Source: Pseudomonas pseudonitroreducens
GTDB taxonomy: Bacteria; Pseudomonadota; Gammaproteobacteria; Pseudomonadales; Pseudomonadaceae
Length of the DNA stretch: 64,000 nucleotides
Reading direction: 5' to 3'
Assembly (NCBI RefSeq): GCF_021603645.1
Contig: NZ_BQHJ01000016.1
Coordinates: forward strand, 111,650-175,649
Numbering within the stretch: the first letter of the stretch is position 1; each line of letters starts with the position of its first letter. Under the pieces are notes generated by a model. The model saw only the letters and a list, made by a program, of their open reading frames with translations, had not been told where the DNA came from and ran no database searches. This document shows, piece after piece, positions 1 to 9,057 of this stretch. A program made the translations under genes and the position numbers.

Positions 1-1118
1 ACCATGTGCAGCGGCTCGAAATGCTTGATCGACGGGGGCATGTAGAGGGTCTTCATGATCTGGCCTTCTCCGGAAGCGTAGGGTCGGGGAGCAATGATCC
101 GCACCGGCGTCTGCACCGGGGCGAGGCGAAATTCGGATTTGAGCGCCTGGTCGGCGAACGGATCTTCCTGGCGTCCGGCGCAGCGCTGGACACGGTCCAT
201 GCCGCGCTGCACGGAGCGCTCGAGGTAACGCAGGCTGGGCGCCTTGGCCTGGCCAAGCAGAATGGGCTCCACGGTCGGCGAGCGGAAGGGCTCGCCAAGC
301 AGTGCGCAGAGCTGATCGCTCTGCCGCTTGAGCAGCTCCTCGCGCCCCGCCACCTCGGAAGTGGTAACACCGCCGTGCAACTGATGGAACGAGCCTTCAC
401 CCACCAGCATCACCGACTGGGTGCGCGGGTGCATGGCGGCCTTGCGGTAGAGGTAGAGGTTCAGCGCGCCACCGCCGGGCATGTCGAAGCGCTCGTCGGC
501 ACGCCCGATGTCGCGGAATACCTGGGCGTTGATGAACAGGCAGTTGCTTTCCATGAACGGGTGGAAGTAGCCGTTCGGGTTGGCGCCGCTCCAGCAGGAG
601 ATGTCGAACAGCCGGTAGCCATTGGCCGACTCCGGCCAGCCGATATCGGCCAGCAACTGCTGCTCGGCTTCCTCGGAATAGCCGTGGGTCAGGTGGAACT
701 GTTGTTCGTTCTCCCCCAGGTGATAGCCGGGCACCACGACCATGGCATCGGGGCTCATGCGGAACGCCATCAGCGCATATTTCACCACGCCGGGAGTGAC
801 CAGGCGGGCGCCATCGATCATCAGGCCGATGAAGCGGCCACGCGCCCGGGAGAAGCCGAAGTTGATGGCCGGGGCAGGCGACACGCCTTCCTCGTCGCGC
901 AGGTAGTAGCGGAAATTGCCGGGCAACCGCGCAATGGCGTCGGCATCCATGTTCCGCTGCGAACGGTTCTCCACCAGGATGACTTCGTAGTCATCCGCAT
1001 CGACGCCCTGCTGGTAGTCCGGCGCCAGGCTGATCAGGGTGTTCAGTGCCTGACGGGGCATGTCGTAGGCAATCACGATGATCGACAGCAGCGGGCGCTT
1101 CTCATGCAACGAGGTCAT
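1..1118 (-). CDS. Family 2 glycosyltransferase, C-terminus beyond the window
   Basis: Partial gene that runs off the left edge; 372 residues are visible with no stop. It begins MTSLHEKRPLLSIIVIAYDMP, the usual GT-A start (beta strand then nucleotide-sugar loop), followed by YEVILVENRS and the acidic stretch FIGLMIDGARLVTPG. The ATG at 1118 overlaps the TGA of the upstream gene (ATGA), so the two are translationally coupled. It is clearly paralogous to that gene: both have MIDGAR, GSFHQxHGGVTT and an ILLGxA segment. It probably transfers a sugar to a surface polysaccharide in the cytoplasm. The extra C-terminal tail (from about residue 305) has no counterpart in the shorter paralogue. Confidence 0.85.
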   Translation of the reverse strand, partial: MTSLHEKRPLLSIIVIAYDMPRQALNTLISLAPDYQQGVDADDYEVILVENRSQRNMDADAIARLPGNFRYYLRDEEGVSPAPAINFGFSRARGRFIGLMIDGARLVTPGVVKYALMAFRMSPDAMVVVPGYHLGENEQQFHLTHGYSEEAEQQLLADIGWPESANGYRLFDISCWSGANPNGYFHPFMESNCLFINAQVFRDIGRADERFDMPGGGALNLYLYRKAAMHPRTQSVMLVGEGSFHQLHGGVTTSEVAGREELLKRQSDQLCALLGEPFRSPTVEPILLGQAKAPSLRYLERSVQRGMDRVQRCAGRQEDPFADQALKSEFRLAPVQTPVRIIAPRPYASGEGQIMKTLYMPPSIKHFEPLHM

Positions 1119-2038
1119 GCGGATTGCACCCTGCCCAGCGAATGGTTGAGGAAGCGGAAGATGTGCGGATGCGCACTGCCCAGCAGGATCGGTCGCACAT
1201 TGGGTGGCGTGCGATTGTCGCCACGGATCTCGATGTCCTGCGCGTCCAGCAGCTTGTACACCCGCTCGCGCTCCTCGCGCAGGGTTCCGGTGGTCACGCC
1301 ACCATGGAACTGGTGGAACGAGCCTTCGCTGTAGAGCAGGTAGAACGGCGTGTTCGGATACTCCAGCAGGCGCTTGTAGAGGTCCAGGTTGGCGTTGCCG
1401 CCGCCAAAGTCGTTGTAGCGCGGATTCACCCCACCCAGCGCCTTCCACTTGCGCAGCGACATGCCGATGAAATTGCTTTCGTAGTTGGCCTGGAAGAAGC
1501 CGCCCTGGCAGGAGCCGCTGAGCACCGCGATGTCGAACAGGCGATAGCCGTTGCTCGGCCATTCGATACTTTGCAGCAGCACCTGCTCGGCGTCTTCGTT
1601 ATAGCCCTCGTTCACTGCCACCTGCTGAAGCTTGTGGCCGATGTGATAGCCCGGCACGGAGACGGCCGCCTCGGCGTCGAGACGGAAAGCGTCCAGCGCA
1701 TGGCGCAGGACACCGGGGGAGAGCATGCGCGCGCCGTCGATCATGATGGCAACATGGCTCCCGCGAGCCTGGGCGGCACCGAAGTTGATAGCGTGGACGG
1801 GCGTACGCTCCTTCTCATCGCGGTGGAAGTAACGCACGTTGCCGGCATGCCGGGTGGCCCGCTCACGACCGAGCAATCGGTCGGAATGGTTCTCGACGAC
1901 TATGACTTCATAGTCGCGTTCGTTCACGCCGTGCTGGTAGGCAGGGCTGAGCGATTGCAGCGTCTTGTCGGCCTGCTCGGGCATCTTGTAGACGATGACC
2001 ACGACGCTCAGGCGCGGCGCGCGACGAAAGATGGGCAT
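1115..2038 (-). CDS. Family 2 glycosyltransferase
   Basis: A 307-residue GT-A fold enzyme: RLSVVVIVYKMPEQ at the N-terminus, YEVIVVENHSD at about residue 43, then VAIMIDGARMLSPG holding the putative metal/donor-binding acidic residue. It has no membrane segment, so it should work on the cytoplasmic face on a lipid-linked glycan. It lies 15 bp after the sulfotransferase gene and overlaps the next glycosyltransferase by 4 bp, so the three genes form one minus-strand unit. It is about 65 residues shorter than its tandem paralogue. The sugar donor and acceptor cannot be read from sequence. Confidence 0.85.
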   Translation of the reverse strand: MPIFRRAPRLSVVVIVYKMPEQADKTLQSLSPAYQHGVNERDYEVIVVENHSDRLLGRERATRHAGNVRYFHRDEKERTPVHAINFGAAQARGSHVAIMIDGARMLSPGVLRHALDAFRLDAEAAVSVPGYHIGHKLQQVAVNEGYNEDAEQVLLQSIEWPSNGYRLFDIAVLSGSCQGGFFQANYESNFIGMSLRKWKALGGVNPRYNDFGGGNANLDLYKRLLEYPNTPFYLLYSEGSFHQFHGGVTTGTLREERERVYKLLDAQDIEIRGDNRTPPNVRPILLGSAHPHIFRFLNHSLGRVQSA

Positions 2039-2053
2039 GACACAACCCCCGGG

Positions 2054-2791
2054 TCAATCAGCGATGGCTTTGAGAGCCTGGTACAGGGCATCCAGCTCGG
2101 GCGTGAGTTTCTCGTCGCCGTGCCGATGATGTTTGAGTTCGGAGCTGAAGAAGCGCTCCGTAGCCGGCGGCTCGAGGCCGAACCCGCGCAGCACTTCATC
2201 CAGTTGCCGATGCAGGCTGTCTTCGTCCTGGTCGAAGCAGAGCACCGGGAACTTCACCCGGCCATGCAGTTCGAGCAGACGGCTGTTATAGGCCATCCAC
2301 AGGCCCAGAGCCTGTTCGCGCGGCATGCCGCCACGGGCCTGGAGGGAATCGGCGACGGCCGAAGGGTGGCGGAAGATACCGACGAAACGCAGGTTGGGGA
2401 GCAGTTCCTGCCAACCTTCGACGGCCAGCAGCGCGCGCGGGTCCTTGAACCCCCAGCGTTTCACCCCGTCGTAACCACTGATCAGTTCGCGGGCCGCGGC
2501 GTACTCGGCCGGCGTCCATTGCGGCGCCATGGCGGGCGGGTTGTCCCACGCCGCGCCACGCTCGGCGAGCATCGCATCATGGAAGGCGACGATATCGGTG
2601 TTCTCGCGGTTACCCTTGAGATTGTGAGGGTTCCATGTACTGTGCTTGCCCAGTTCCAGGCCGGCCTCCTGCAGGGAGCCGGTGAGGAAACTGGTGCCGC
2701 TGCGGTGCATGCCGACCACCATGAGGACCAGGTCTTCCTGGGCGGGAGCGGCTTTCCGGGAGGAGCCGAACAAGACATCAAATAGGCGCAT
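2054..2791 (-). CDS. Sulfotransferase family protein
   Basis: A 245-residue protein with the PAPS-binding loop GMHRSGTS at residues 27-34 and the second nucleotide-binding segment FVGIFRHPSAVADSL at about 137-151, as in cytosolic and heparan-type sulfotransferases. It would move sulfate from 3'-phosphoadenylylsulfate to an acceptor. Its position as first gene before two glycosyltransferases and opposite a polysaccharide ABC exporter points to sulfation of an exported glycan. The substrate is an inference. ATG 2791 is the only start before the motif block. Some members of this superfamily in glycan clusters are annotated only as PAPS-binding homologues, so activity is not assured. Confidence 0.8.
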   Translation of the reverse strand: MRLFDVLFGSSRKAAPAQEDLVLMVVGMHRSGTSFLTGSLQEAGLELGKHSTWNPHNLKGNRENTDIVAFHDAMLAERGAAWDNPPAMAPQWTPAEYAAARELISGYDGVKRWGFKDPRALLAVEGWQELLPNLRFVGIFRHPSAVADSLQARGGMPREQALGLWMAYNSRLLELHGRVKFPVLCFDQDEDSLHRQLDEVLRGFGLEPPATERFFSSELKHHRHGDEKLTPELDALYQALKAIAD

Positions 2792-2912
2792 ACCAGCTCT
2801 TTTTCTTATGTTTGGGCGATGATCCGCACAGAATGCGCCGTGATTGGCACACAGGCTTGCTGCGGCGCATTGTGTTTAAATACCCCACCCTTTTCAATCC
2901 AACAAGAAAGAC

Positions 2913-3668
2913 ATGAAGCACAGGGACATCATTCTATTCGGCGTCTACAGCGACCTGCGCACCGAAGTGGCGCGGCGCTTCCTGGGATTCCTCTGGTGGA
3001 TCCTCGAGCCCGTGATGTACATGGGTGCCTTCTACATCGTCTTCGGCCTGGCCCTGGGCCACAGCCGCCCAGGCTATGTGCCCCTGCTGCTCAGCGGCAT
3101 GGTGGCCTGGAAATGGTTCGACGGCTCGGTCCGCCAGGCCAGCAATGCCATCCAGAGCAACGCCGGGCTGATCCAGCAGATCGATGTACCCAAGTACGTG
3201 TTCGCGCTCATCCCGATACTCAGCAATACCTTCAAGTTCCTGATCATCCTGACGCTGCTGATCCTCTCCCTGCTGCTGTCCGGGTACCGCCCGTCGCTGG
3301 AATGGCTCGCACTACCGGTGCTGATCCTCAATCAGTTGCTGTTCATCATCGGCTTCGGCTTCCTGCTCGCCTCGGTGCTGCCATTCGTACCGGACCTGCG
3401 CCAGGTGGTGGACAACTTCCTGATGCTGATGATGTTCATGTCCGGCGTGTTCTTCAGCATCCACGAGATTCCCGCCTCCATGGCGCCGTTCCTGAATCTC
3501 AATCCGATGACCGTGATGATCACCGCCTTCCGCGATGTGCTGCTGCACAACCAGTGGCCTTCCTGGAGCGAGCAGTTCTATGTGCTGGCCGTCGCCGTCC
3601 CCCTGCTGGTTGCCGCGTTGTGGATCCTCCACCGCAACGAGCGCAAGTACCCCAAGCTGCTGTTCTGA
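2913..3668 (+). CDS. ABC-2 type polysaccharide/polyol-phosphate exporter permease (Wzm-like)
   Basis: A 251-residue membrane protein with about six hydrophobic segments, including SDLRTEVARRFLGFLWWILEP near the N-terminus, typical of Wzm/KpsM/TagG permeases. It should pair with the ATPase encoded 8 bp downstream to move a finished lipid-linked glycan across the inner membrane. Start ATG 2913 follows an AAGAAAG ribosome site. A 121-bp gap separates it from the divergent sulfotransferase gene and should hold both promoters. Confidence 0.88.
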   Translation: MKHRDIILFGVYSDLRTEVARRFLGFLWWILEPVMYMGAFYIVFGLALGHSRPGYVPLLLSGMVAWKWFDGSVRQASNAIQSNAGLIQQIDVPKYVFALIPILSNTFKFLIILTLLILSLLLSGYRPSLEWLALPVLILNQLLFIIGFGFLLASVLPFVPDLRQVVDNFLMLMMFMSGVFFSIHEIPASMAPFLNLNPMTVMITAFRDVLLHNQWPSWSEQFYVLAVAVPLLVAALWILHRNERKYPKLLF

Positions 3669-3676
3669 GGTGAGAC

Positions 3677-4450
3677 ATGCCCGGTGATCTGATTCTCCAG
3701 GCCGAACACGTCGGCCTGTCCTACCGGCAGCGGGTCGGCATGCTGCGCTACGACTCCTTCTGGGCCCTGCAGGACGTCAGCTTCGAACTCTACGAAGGCG
3801 AAACCCTGGGCGTGATCGGCAACAACGGCGCCGGCAAGAGCACGTTGCTGCGCATGATCGCCGGCATCGTCGACCCCGATCGCGGCGTGCTGCACCGCAG
3901 CAAGCCGTTGAGTGCCAGCCTGCTGGCGCTCAACGTGGGCTTCAAACCGGAGCTCTCCGGCCGCGACAACGTTGTCATCAGCGGCCTGTTGCTGGGCATG
4001 AAGCGCGCCGATATCCGCCGGCAAATGGACGACATTCGCGACTTCAGCGATCTGGGCGACTTCTTCGAGCGCCCGGTCGGCACCTACTCCACGGGAATGC
4101 GCGCCCGGCTGGGCTTCGCCGTGGCGATCCACGCCGATCCGGACATCCTGCTGATCGATGAGGTACTGGGCGTGGGCGACCAGACCTTCCGCGAGAAGTC
4201 CCACGCCGCCATGCGCGCCAAGATCAAGCAGGGCAAGACGGTGATCCTGGTGTCCCACAGCATGGAGGCGATCCGCGAGCTCTGTCAGCGGGTGCTGTGG
4301 ATCGAGCGCGGCAAATCGATCATCTGCAGCGATGCGGAAACCGTGATCAACGGTTACCACGAGACCGTTCGCCAGGCCGTACGCGAGATGCACCAGGCCG
4401 AGCGCGAGCGCAAGGCAGCAGCTCAGCGCACGCTGGAGACCCAGGACTGA
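3677..4450 (+). CDS. ABC transporter ATP-binding protein for polysaccharide export (Wzt-like)
   Basis: A 257-residue ATPase: Walker A GNNGAGKST (48-56), signature YSTGMRARL (137-145) and Walker B DILLIDE (156-162), with the LGVGD D-loop. The YSTGM signature and the N-terminal YRQRVGMLRYDSFWAL segment are typical of the Wzt/TagH export class. It ends soon after the nucleotide-binding domain. It therefore lacks the C-terminal carbohydrate-binding domain found in Wzt proteins that recognise a capped O-antigen, so export is probably not gated by a terminal sugar modification read by this subunit. Confidence 0.88.
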   Translation: MPGDLILQAEHVGLSYRQRVGMLRYDSFWALQDVSFELYEGETLGVIGNNGAGKSTLLRMIAGIVDPDRGVLHRSKPLSASLLALNVGFKPELSGRDNVVISGLLLGMKRADIRRQMDDIRDFSDLGDFFERPVGTYSTGMRARLGFAVAIHADPDILLIDEVLGVGDQTFREKSHAAMRAKIKQGKTVILVSHSMEAIRELCQRVLWIERGKSIICSDAETVINGYHETVRQAVREMHQAERERKAAAQRTLETQD

Positions 4451-4462
4451 GCGCCGGCGGGC

Positions 4463-6223
4463 TCAGTGATGCCCGCCGCCACTCTGCTCGAAGGTCTCGA
4501 TCAGCGCCACCTGCATCCGCGAATGCACGCGGATGAACCAGCGCCAGAACACCGCGATCACCAGTGCGGCGATCAGCGCCACCACCACCAGCAGCTCGCC
4601 CGGCGGCAGGATGCTCGAACTGAGCGCCGCCAGCAGCAGCATCATGCCGCCCAGCGACAGCAGCGGGATCAGCTCGGAAATCACCCGGCGCACGCGGGCC
4701 GTATGGCGCCCGGCGCTCTCGGCCTTCACACCCATCTCCGCCAGCAGCATCGCCAGCGCCTTGAGCTTGCGGTAGGCCGCGATCAGGAACGGCAGCGACA
4801 GCAGCAGCGCGGCGCCCCAGATCAGCGCCTTGTGCAGCGCCTCGGGCTCGACGAACTGCGCCAGCCACTGGCCGATCTGCCCGGCGAAGAACGCCAGGCC
4901 GAAGAAGATGCCGATCACCAGGGTCAGGTTGACCCCGACCTGCAGCAGGATTCGGCGGATCAGGCTGGCGAGAATCGCCTTGTCGCCGCGTGGCTTGATG
5001 CTGCGCAGCCACTCACCGTACAGGCTGAACACCCGCACCATGGGTGACGGCAGGCTGCGGCCCAGGTACAGCGCCAGTGGGTCGGCGGAGCGGATCAGGT
5101 AGGGCGTCAGCAGGGTGGTGATGGCCGACACGCCGACCACCACCGGGTAGAGGAAGTCGCTAGTCACGCCCAGGCTCATGCCCAGTGCGGCGATGATGAA
5201 GGAGAACTCGCCGATCTGCGAAAGGCCCATGCCCACGCGCATCGAGGTGCGCCCGTCGTTGCCGGCGATGAAGGCGCCAGCGCCGCAGGAAATCAGCTTA
5301 CCCGCCACCACCACCAGGGTGATCACCAGGATCGGCGCGGCGTAGTCCACCAGCACCTTGGGGTCGATGGTCAGGCCGATGGCAACGAAGAAGATCGCGC
5401 TGAACATGTCGCGCACCGGCTCCATCAGGCGCTCGATCTGGATCAGCTGGCGCGACTCGGCCATGATCGCGCCAATCAGGAAGGCGCCCAGGATCATGCT
5501 GTATTCCAGCTTCACCACCAGCAGGCAGAAGCCGAAGCACAGGCCCAGCACCGTCACCAGCAGCATCTCGTTGCTTTCGAACTTCGCCACGTAGGCCAGC
5601 AGGCGCGGCACCAGCAGGATGCCGACGACCAGCGCGACGACCATGAACAGGCTGAGCTTGCCAACCGTGGAGAACACCTGGTCGGCTTCCACCGTGCCGC
5701 TCACGGCGATGCCGGAGAACAGCGCAATGATGCCGATGCCGAGGATGTCCTCGATGATCAGCACGCCGAAGATCAGCTGAGCAAAGCGCTCGTTCTTCAT
5801 CTTCAGGTCGCCCAGCACCTTGATGATGATGGTGGTCGAGGACATCGCCAGGATCGCGCCGAGGAACAGCGAATCCATGGTGCTCCAGTCGAACAGGCGG
5901 CCGATCTCGAAGCCGGCCCAGATCATCAGGGTGATTTCCAGGAACGCGGCGATGAACGCCGTGGCGCCGACCTGGAACAGCTTACGCAGGCTGAATTCCA
6001 GGCCCAGGCAGAACATCAGGAAGATCACCCCCAGTTCGGCGAGGGTCTTGATCGTCTCCTCGTCGTGCACCAGGGCAAAGGGCGGGGTATGCGGGCCGAT
6101 GATCACCCCGGCGATGATGTAGCCCAGCACCACCGGCTGCTTGAAGCGGTGGCAGAGAATGGTGACGAATCCGGCGATCAGCATGATCACCGCGAGGTCC
6201 TGGATGAAGTCGATGGCATGCAT
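4463..6223 (-). CDS. CPA2 family cation:proton antiporter without RCK domain
   Basis: A 586-residue inner-membrane protein. It starts MHAIDFIQDLAVIMLIAGFV and has 12 or more hydrophobic segments, with the family motifs PVVLGYIIAGVIIGP, ELGVIFLMFCLGLEFS and LSQIGEFSFIIAALG. It should exchange K+ or Na+ for H+. Unlike the antiporter at 15580-17283 it ends in extra membrane helices and a short His-rich tail (GGGHH), with no Rossmann/RCK domain. Gene content resembles PAO1 PA5518 next to the Tim44-domain gene PA5517 (from memory). The divergent neighbour starts 258 bp away. Confidence 0.87.
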   Translation of the reverse strand: MHAIDFIQDLAVIMLIAGFVTILCHRFKQPVVLGYIIAGVIIGPHTPPFALVHDEETIKTLAELGVIFLMFCLGLEFSLRKLFQVGATAFIAAFLEITLMIWAGFEIGRLFDWSTMDSLFLGAILAMSSTTIIIKVLGDLKMKNERFAQLIFGVLIIEDILGIGIIALFSGIAVSGTVEADQVFSTVGKLSLFMVVALVVGILLVPRLLAYVAKFESNEMLLVTVLGLCFGFCLLVVKLEYSMILGAFLIGAIMAESRQLIQIERLMEPVRDMFSAIFFVAIGLTIDPKVLVDYAAPILVITLVVVAGKLISCGAGAFIAGNDGRTSMRVGMGLSQIGEFSFIIAALGMSLGVTSDFLYPVVVGVSAITTLLTPYLIRSADPLALYLGRSLPSPMVRVFSLYGEWLRSIKPRGDKAILASLIRRILLQVGVNLTLVIGIFFGLAFFAGQIGQWLAQFVEPEALHKALIWGAALLLSLPFLIAAYRKLKALAMLLAEMGVKAESAGRHTARVRRVISELIPLLSLGGMMLLLAALSSSILPPGELLVVVALIAALVIAVFWRWFIRVHSRMQVALIETFEQSGGGHH

Positions 6224-6480
6224 GGTCGGCGGTCCTCGCGGCGTGGGGTCAGGGGATCGCGCGGCTGACGGCCTCGCTCAGCGAAGCCTATCATCCGAGC
6301 CTTCCGACAGGCGGCTCTGAAAGAATCAGTAACAGACTGATTTGGAAAGGGAATCAACCGCCCCCATATCAGGGGTCGGGCCCGCACAGGGCAACAGCAC
6401 GAAACAAAATCCGACTGGCTCTCACCGGCCCCGGCCTGCAACATGACGTGCGTCGTATACCAACCAAGAGAATGACAACG

Positions 6481-7365
6481 ATGAAGCGCTTTCTCAGCCT
6501 TGCCATGGCCTTCTGTGTCGCCGTGACGCTCAGCCTCGACGTCAACGCCGCCAAACGTTTCGGCGGCGGCAAGAGCATGGGCTCGGCGCCGAGCCACCAG
6601 ACCCGCCAGGCGCAACCCAACGCCGCGCCGAATTCCCCCGCTGCCGCCGGCCCGGCCGCGACCGGTGCCGCCGCAGGCGCTGCCGGCGCCGCTGCCAAGA
6701 GCGGTGCTTCGCGCTGGCTCGGCCCGCTGGCCGGCCTCGCCGCCGGTGGCCTGCTCGCCTCCATGTTCATGGGCGACGGCTTCCAAGGCATGCAGTTCCT
6801 CGACATCCTGATCATCGCCCTGATCGCCTTCATCGCGTTCCGCTTCATCGCTTCGCGTCGCCGCCAGCAGCAGGGCCAGCAGCCCGCCATGGCCGGTGGA
6901 CACGCACCGATGCAGCGTGAAATGCCGGCCGCCCCGCCGTCGATCTTCGGTGGCGCGTCCCGCCCGGTGATGGACAGCCGTCCGGTGATCAACGCCCCGA
7001 GCTGGTTCGATGAGACCCGTTTCATCGGTGCCGCCCGCGAGCACTTCATGTCCCTGCAGCAACACTGGGACGCCAACGAGATGGACAAGATCGCCGAGTT
7101 CGTCACCCCGCAGATGCTGCAGTTCCTCAAGCAGGAACGCGCTGACCTGGGCGACGCCTACCAGTCGACCTACATCGACAACCTCGATGTGCAGCTCGAA
7201 GGCGTCGACGACCAGGCCGAGAAGACCATCGCCACCCTGACCTTCAGCGGCGTGTCGAAGTCCTCGCGCTTCGACCAGGGCGAACCCTTCAGCGAAAGCT
7301 GGCGCATGGAGCGTGCCCAGGGCGACAACCAGCCCTGGCTGGTGGCGGGCATCCGCCAGAACTGA
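6481..7365 (+). CDS. Tim44-like domain membrane protein
   Basis: A 294-residue protein. MKRFLSLAMAFCVAVTLSLDVNAA is a signal peptide; next come a Gly/Ala/Pro-rich low-complexity stretch (about 25-75), a membrane helix (GLLASMFMGDGFQGMQFLDILIIALIAFIAF region, about 95-125), and a C-terminal Tim44-type domain beginning near FDETRFIGAAREHFMSLQQHWD. ATG 6481 is preferred over in-frame ATGs at 6448 and 6472 because AAGAGA lies about 10 bp before it and it gives a clean signal peptide. The Tim44 fold is related to the mitochondrial import motor and to mitoribosomal L45, but the bacterial role is not established. A strong terminator follows. Confidence 0.8.
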   Translation: MKRFLSLAMAFCVAVTLSLDVNAAKRFGGGKSMGSAPSHQTRQAQPNAAPNSPAAAGPAATGAAAGAAGAAAKSGASRWLGPLAGLAAGGLLASMFMGDGFQGMQFLDILIIALIAFIAFRFIASRRRQQQGQQPAMAGGHAPMQREMPAAPPSIFGGASRPVMDSRPVINAPSWFDETRFIGAAREHFMSLQQHWDANEMDKIAEFVTPQMLQFLKQERADLGDAYQSTYIDNLDVQLEGVDDQAEKTIATLTFSGVSKSSRFDQGEPFSESWRMERAQGDNQPWLVAGIRQN

Positions 7366-7380
7366 TCCTGCGCGATCGGC

Positions 7381-7408
7381 AAAAAGCCCGGCCCTGGCCG
7401 GGCTTTTT
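7381..7408 (+). terminator. Intrinsic terminator after the Tim44-domain gene
   Basis: AAAAAGCCCGGCC pairs with GGCCGGGCTTTTT around a very short loop and ends in a T run, 15 bp after the stop codon. The A-run on the left arm could make it work in both directions. Confidence 0.9.
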
Positions 7409-7613
7409 GGTTTCTCACGGAACACCCGCACGCCAGCCCAGGCGTCTCCCCAAGCCCGCGCTTTCAGGGAGCGGACTGAAGTACGAACGCTTGCGCAATA
7501 CCGGCGGCCACCTCGCCACTCGTCCGGACAACGCCCGCGCAGTGGTCTTGCGCGGATGGCCGGCTACTACTGTATAAAGCGCGCCATTGGTCGAATGCAG
7601 AGAGGCCCCGCCT

Positions 7614-8015
7614 GTGGAAGATGTGATCGAAAAACTGCGTGAAGTGAACGAGCCGGTGCCGGTTCCGCTGGAGCTGCCGGACGAAGAGCTGCTGGTGGAG
7701 ATCGAGGAAGAGCTGCTGATCGGCATTCCGTCGGAATTCCGCGAGTTCCTTTTACAGGTCAGCGATGTGATCTATGGCCGCCTGGAACCGGTGACCGTGA
7801 CCGATCCGCAGTCGCATACCTACCTGCCGGAAGTGGCCGCCGTGGCCTGGGCGAGTGGCCTGCCGCGCGAGCTGATACCGCTCTGCGCCGACGGTGACGA
7901 CTACTACGCGGTCGCCGAGGACGGCGAGGTCGTGCTCTGGGCCGATGGCGAACTCACCGAGGAAACCTGGGACTCCGTCTGGACCTGGGCACGCGACGTA
8001 TGGCTCGACACTTGA
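7614..8015 (+). CDS. SMI1/KNR4 family protein
   Basis: A 133-residue acidic protein with PDEELLVEIEEELLIGIPSEFREFLLQVSDV and DGDDYYAVAEDGEVVLWADGEL, the pattern of the SMI1/KNR4 (SUKH) fold. GTG 7614 is chosen because AGAGAGG sits 8 bp before it; an upstream in-frame TTG at 7587 lacks such a site. SUKH proteins serve either as immunity proteins or in unknown housekeeping roles. Here it stands alone in a conserved setting with no toxin beside it, so a housekeeping role is more likely. Confidence 0.75.
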   Translation: MEDVIEKLREVNEPVPVPLELPDEELLVEIEEELLIGIPSEFREFLLQVSDVIYGRLEPVTVTDPQSHTYLPEVAAVAWASGLPRELIPLCADGDDYYAVAEDGEVVLWADGELTEETWDSVWTWARDVWLDT

Positions 8016-8118
8016 GGGTGGGCTCCGGAATTTCCTGAAACTTCCATGGTCACACAGGCAACCCAGCGTACCTCCAGCCCTTGCTGCCCGGGCGGGTACG
8101 ATGCCCCGTGGAGAAACT

Positions 8119-8331
8119 ATGAAGTTGAAAGCCTTGTTCACCTGCCTGTTGCTGCTCGGCCTCGCCGGATGCGCCGACAAGGCCGTGGTGACGCTGCAGG
8201 ATGGCAGCGAAATTCTGGTGAAGGATCACTCCGACTACGACAAATACAATGACTACTACGAGTTCGAACAACTCAACGGCGAGACGATCCTGATCAAGAA
8301 GGACAACGTCCGCTTCATCAAGACGCCCTGA
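8119..8331 (+). CDS. Small YgdI/YgdR-like (DUF903) lipoprotein
   Basis: A 70-residue protein. MKLKALFTCLLLLGLAGC is a lipoprotein signal with lipobox LAGC (Cys18). The mature part, VVTLQDGSEILVKDHSDYDKYNDYYEFEQ...ILIKKDNVRFIKTP, fits the small SH3-like YgdI/YgdR lipoproteins. GGAG lies just before the ATG. Function is unknown in this family. It sits 103 bp after the SMI1/KNR4 gene. Confidence 0.75.
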   Translation: MKLKALFTCLLLLGLAGCADKAVVTLQDGSEILVKDHSDYDKYNDYYEFEQLNGETILIKKDNVRFIKTP

Positions 8332-8350
8332 GCGAGGCGAACCAGCCTCC

Positions 8351-8926
8351 TCAGGGCTGCGGTTCAGGCAAGGCGCCGATGCGCCCGGTGTTCTGCGCGT
8401 ACCAGATGCGGGACACCCGACCGACCAGATTGGCCCTCGGCACGTCGCCGAAAAATCGGCTATCCAGGGAGTTGTCACGATTGTCGCCAAGCAGGAAGTA
8501 ATGCTCCTCGGGCACGCGGTGCTCCACCAGCCGCCGTGAATCTGCCGCCCTGTTCTGCGCCCCGAGCAGATAGGGTTGCGCTATCTCGCGATCATTCAGA
8601 TACAAACGACCTTCGCTGATCCTTACCCGGTCGCCGGGGCCGGCGACGATGCGCTTGACGTAGCTGTGCTGCGGGTCCTTGGGGTTGAGGAAGACCACGA
8701 CATCCCCGGCCGTCGGCGTGCCGAATGCATAGCTAGCGGCGCTGGTCAGGATGTAGTCGCCCGGCTGCAATGTGGGATTCATGGAGGAGGACCTGATCGA
8801 ATAGGTCGTCATCCCCAGCAGGCGCATGCGTGGGTCCAGGCTCGGCACCCCGAGCGGGTTGACCAGATACAGGCCAGTCAGCAAGGCCGCGACCACAGTC
8901 AGGGCCGGCCGGAAGCGCATCTTCAC
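8351..8926 (-). CDS. Signal peptidase I (LepB family, short form)
   Basis: A 191-residue inner-membrane protease with one N-terminal membrane helix (about 8-25). The catalytic Ser48 lies in SIRSSSMNPTLQPGD and Lys91 in SYVKRIVAGPGDRV; the later box is HYFLLGDNRDNSLDSRFFG (about 141-159). It removes signal peptides from exported proteins at the periplasmic face. It is shorter than the main Pseudomonas LepB, which has two membrane segments, so it is probably an extra signal peptidase. It stands alone, with 131 bp to the next minus-strand gene. Confidence 0.88.
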   Translation of the reverse strand: MKMRFRPALTVVAALLTGLYLVNPLGVPSLDPRMRLLGMTTYSIRSSSMNPTLQPGDYILTSAASYAFGTPTAGDVVVFLNPKDPQHSYVKRIVAGPGDRVRISEGRLYLNDREIAQPYLLGAQNRAADSRRLVEHRVPEEHYFLLGDNRDNSLDSRFFGDVPRANLVGRVSRIWYAQNTGRIGALPEPQP

Positions 8927-9057
8927 GGGATTTTCTCAAGGTCGAAAATGGCGCATGACTGTCGCCTGGCTGCCGCTGGATACCAAGCCTGAATGCGTAG
9001 GGCGTATCTGAAAATCCTCTACGCCCTTGCCGATCCGTAACCCACCCGGCAATGACC

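Noticed and set aside
6-2785. Long plus-strand open frames opposite the glycosyltransferase and sulfotransferase genes
   Set aside because: They are His/Gln/Ala/Val-rich reversals of good minus-strand genes, a common effect of high-GC codon bias; no motif or ribosome site supports them.
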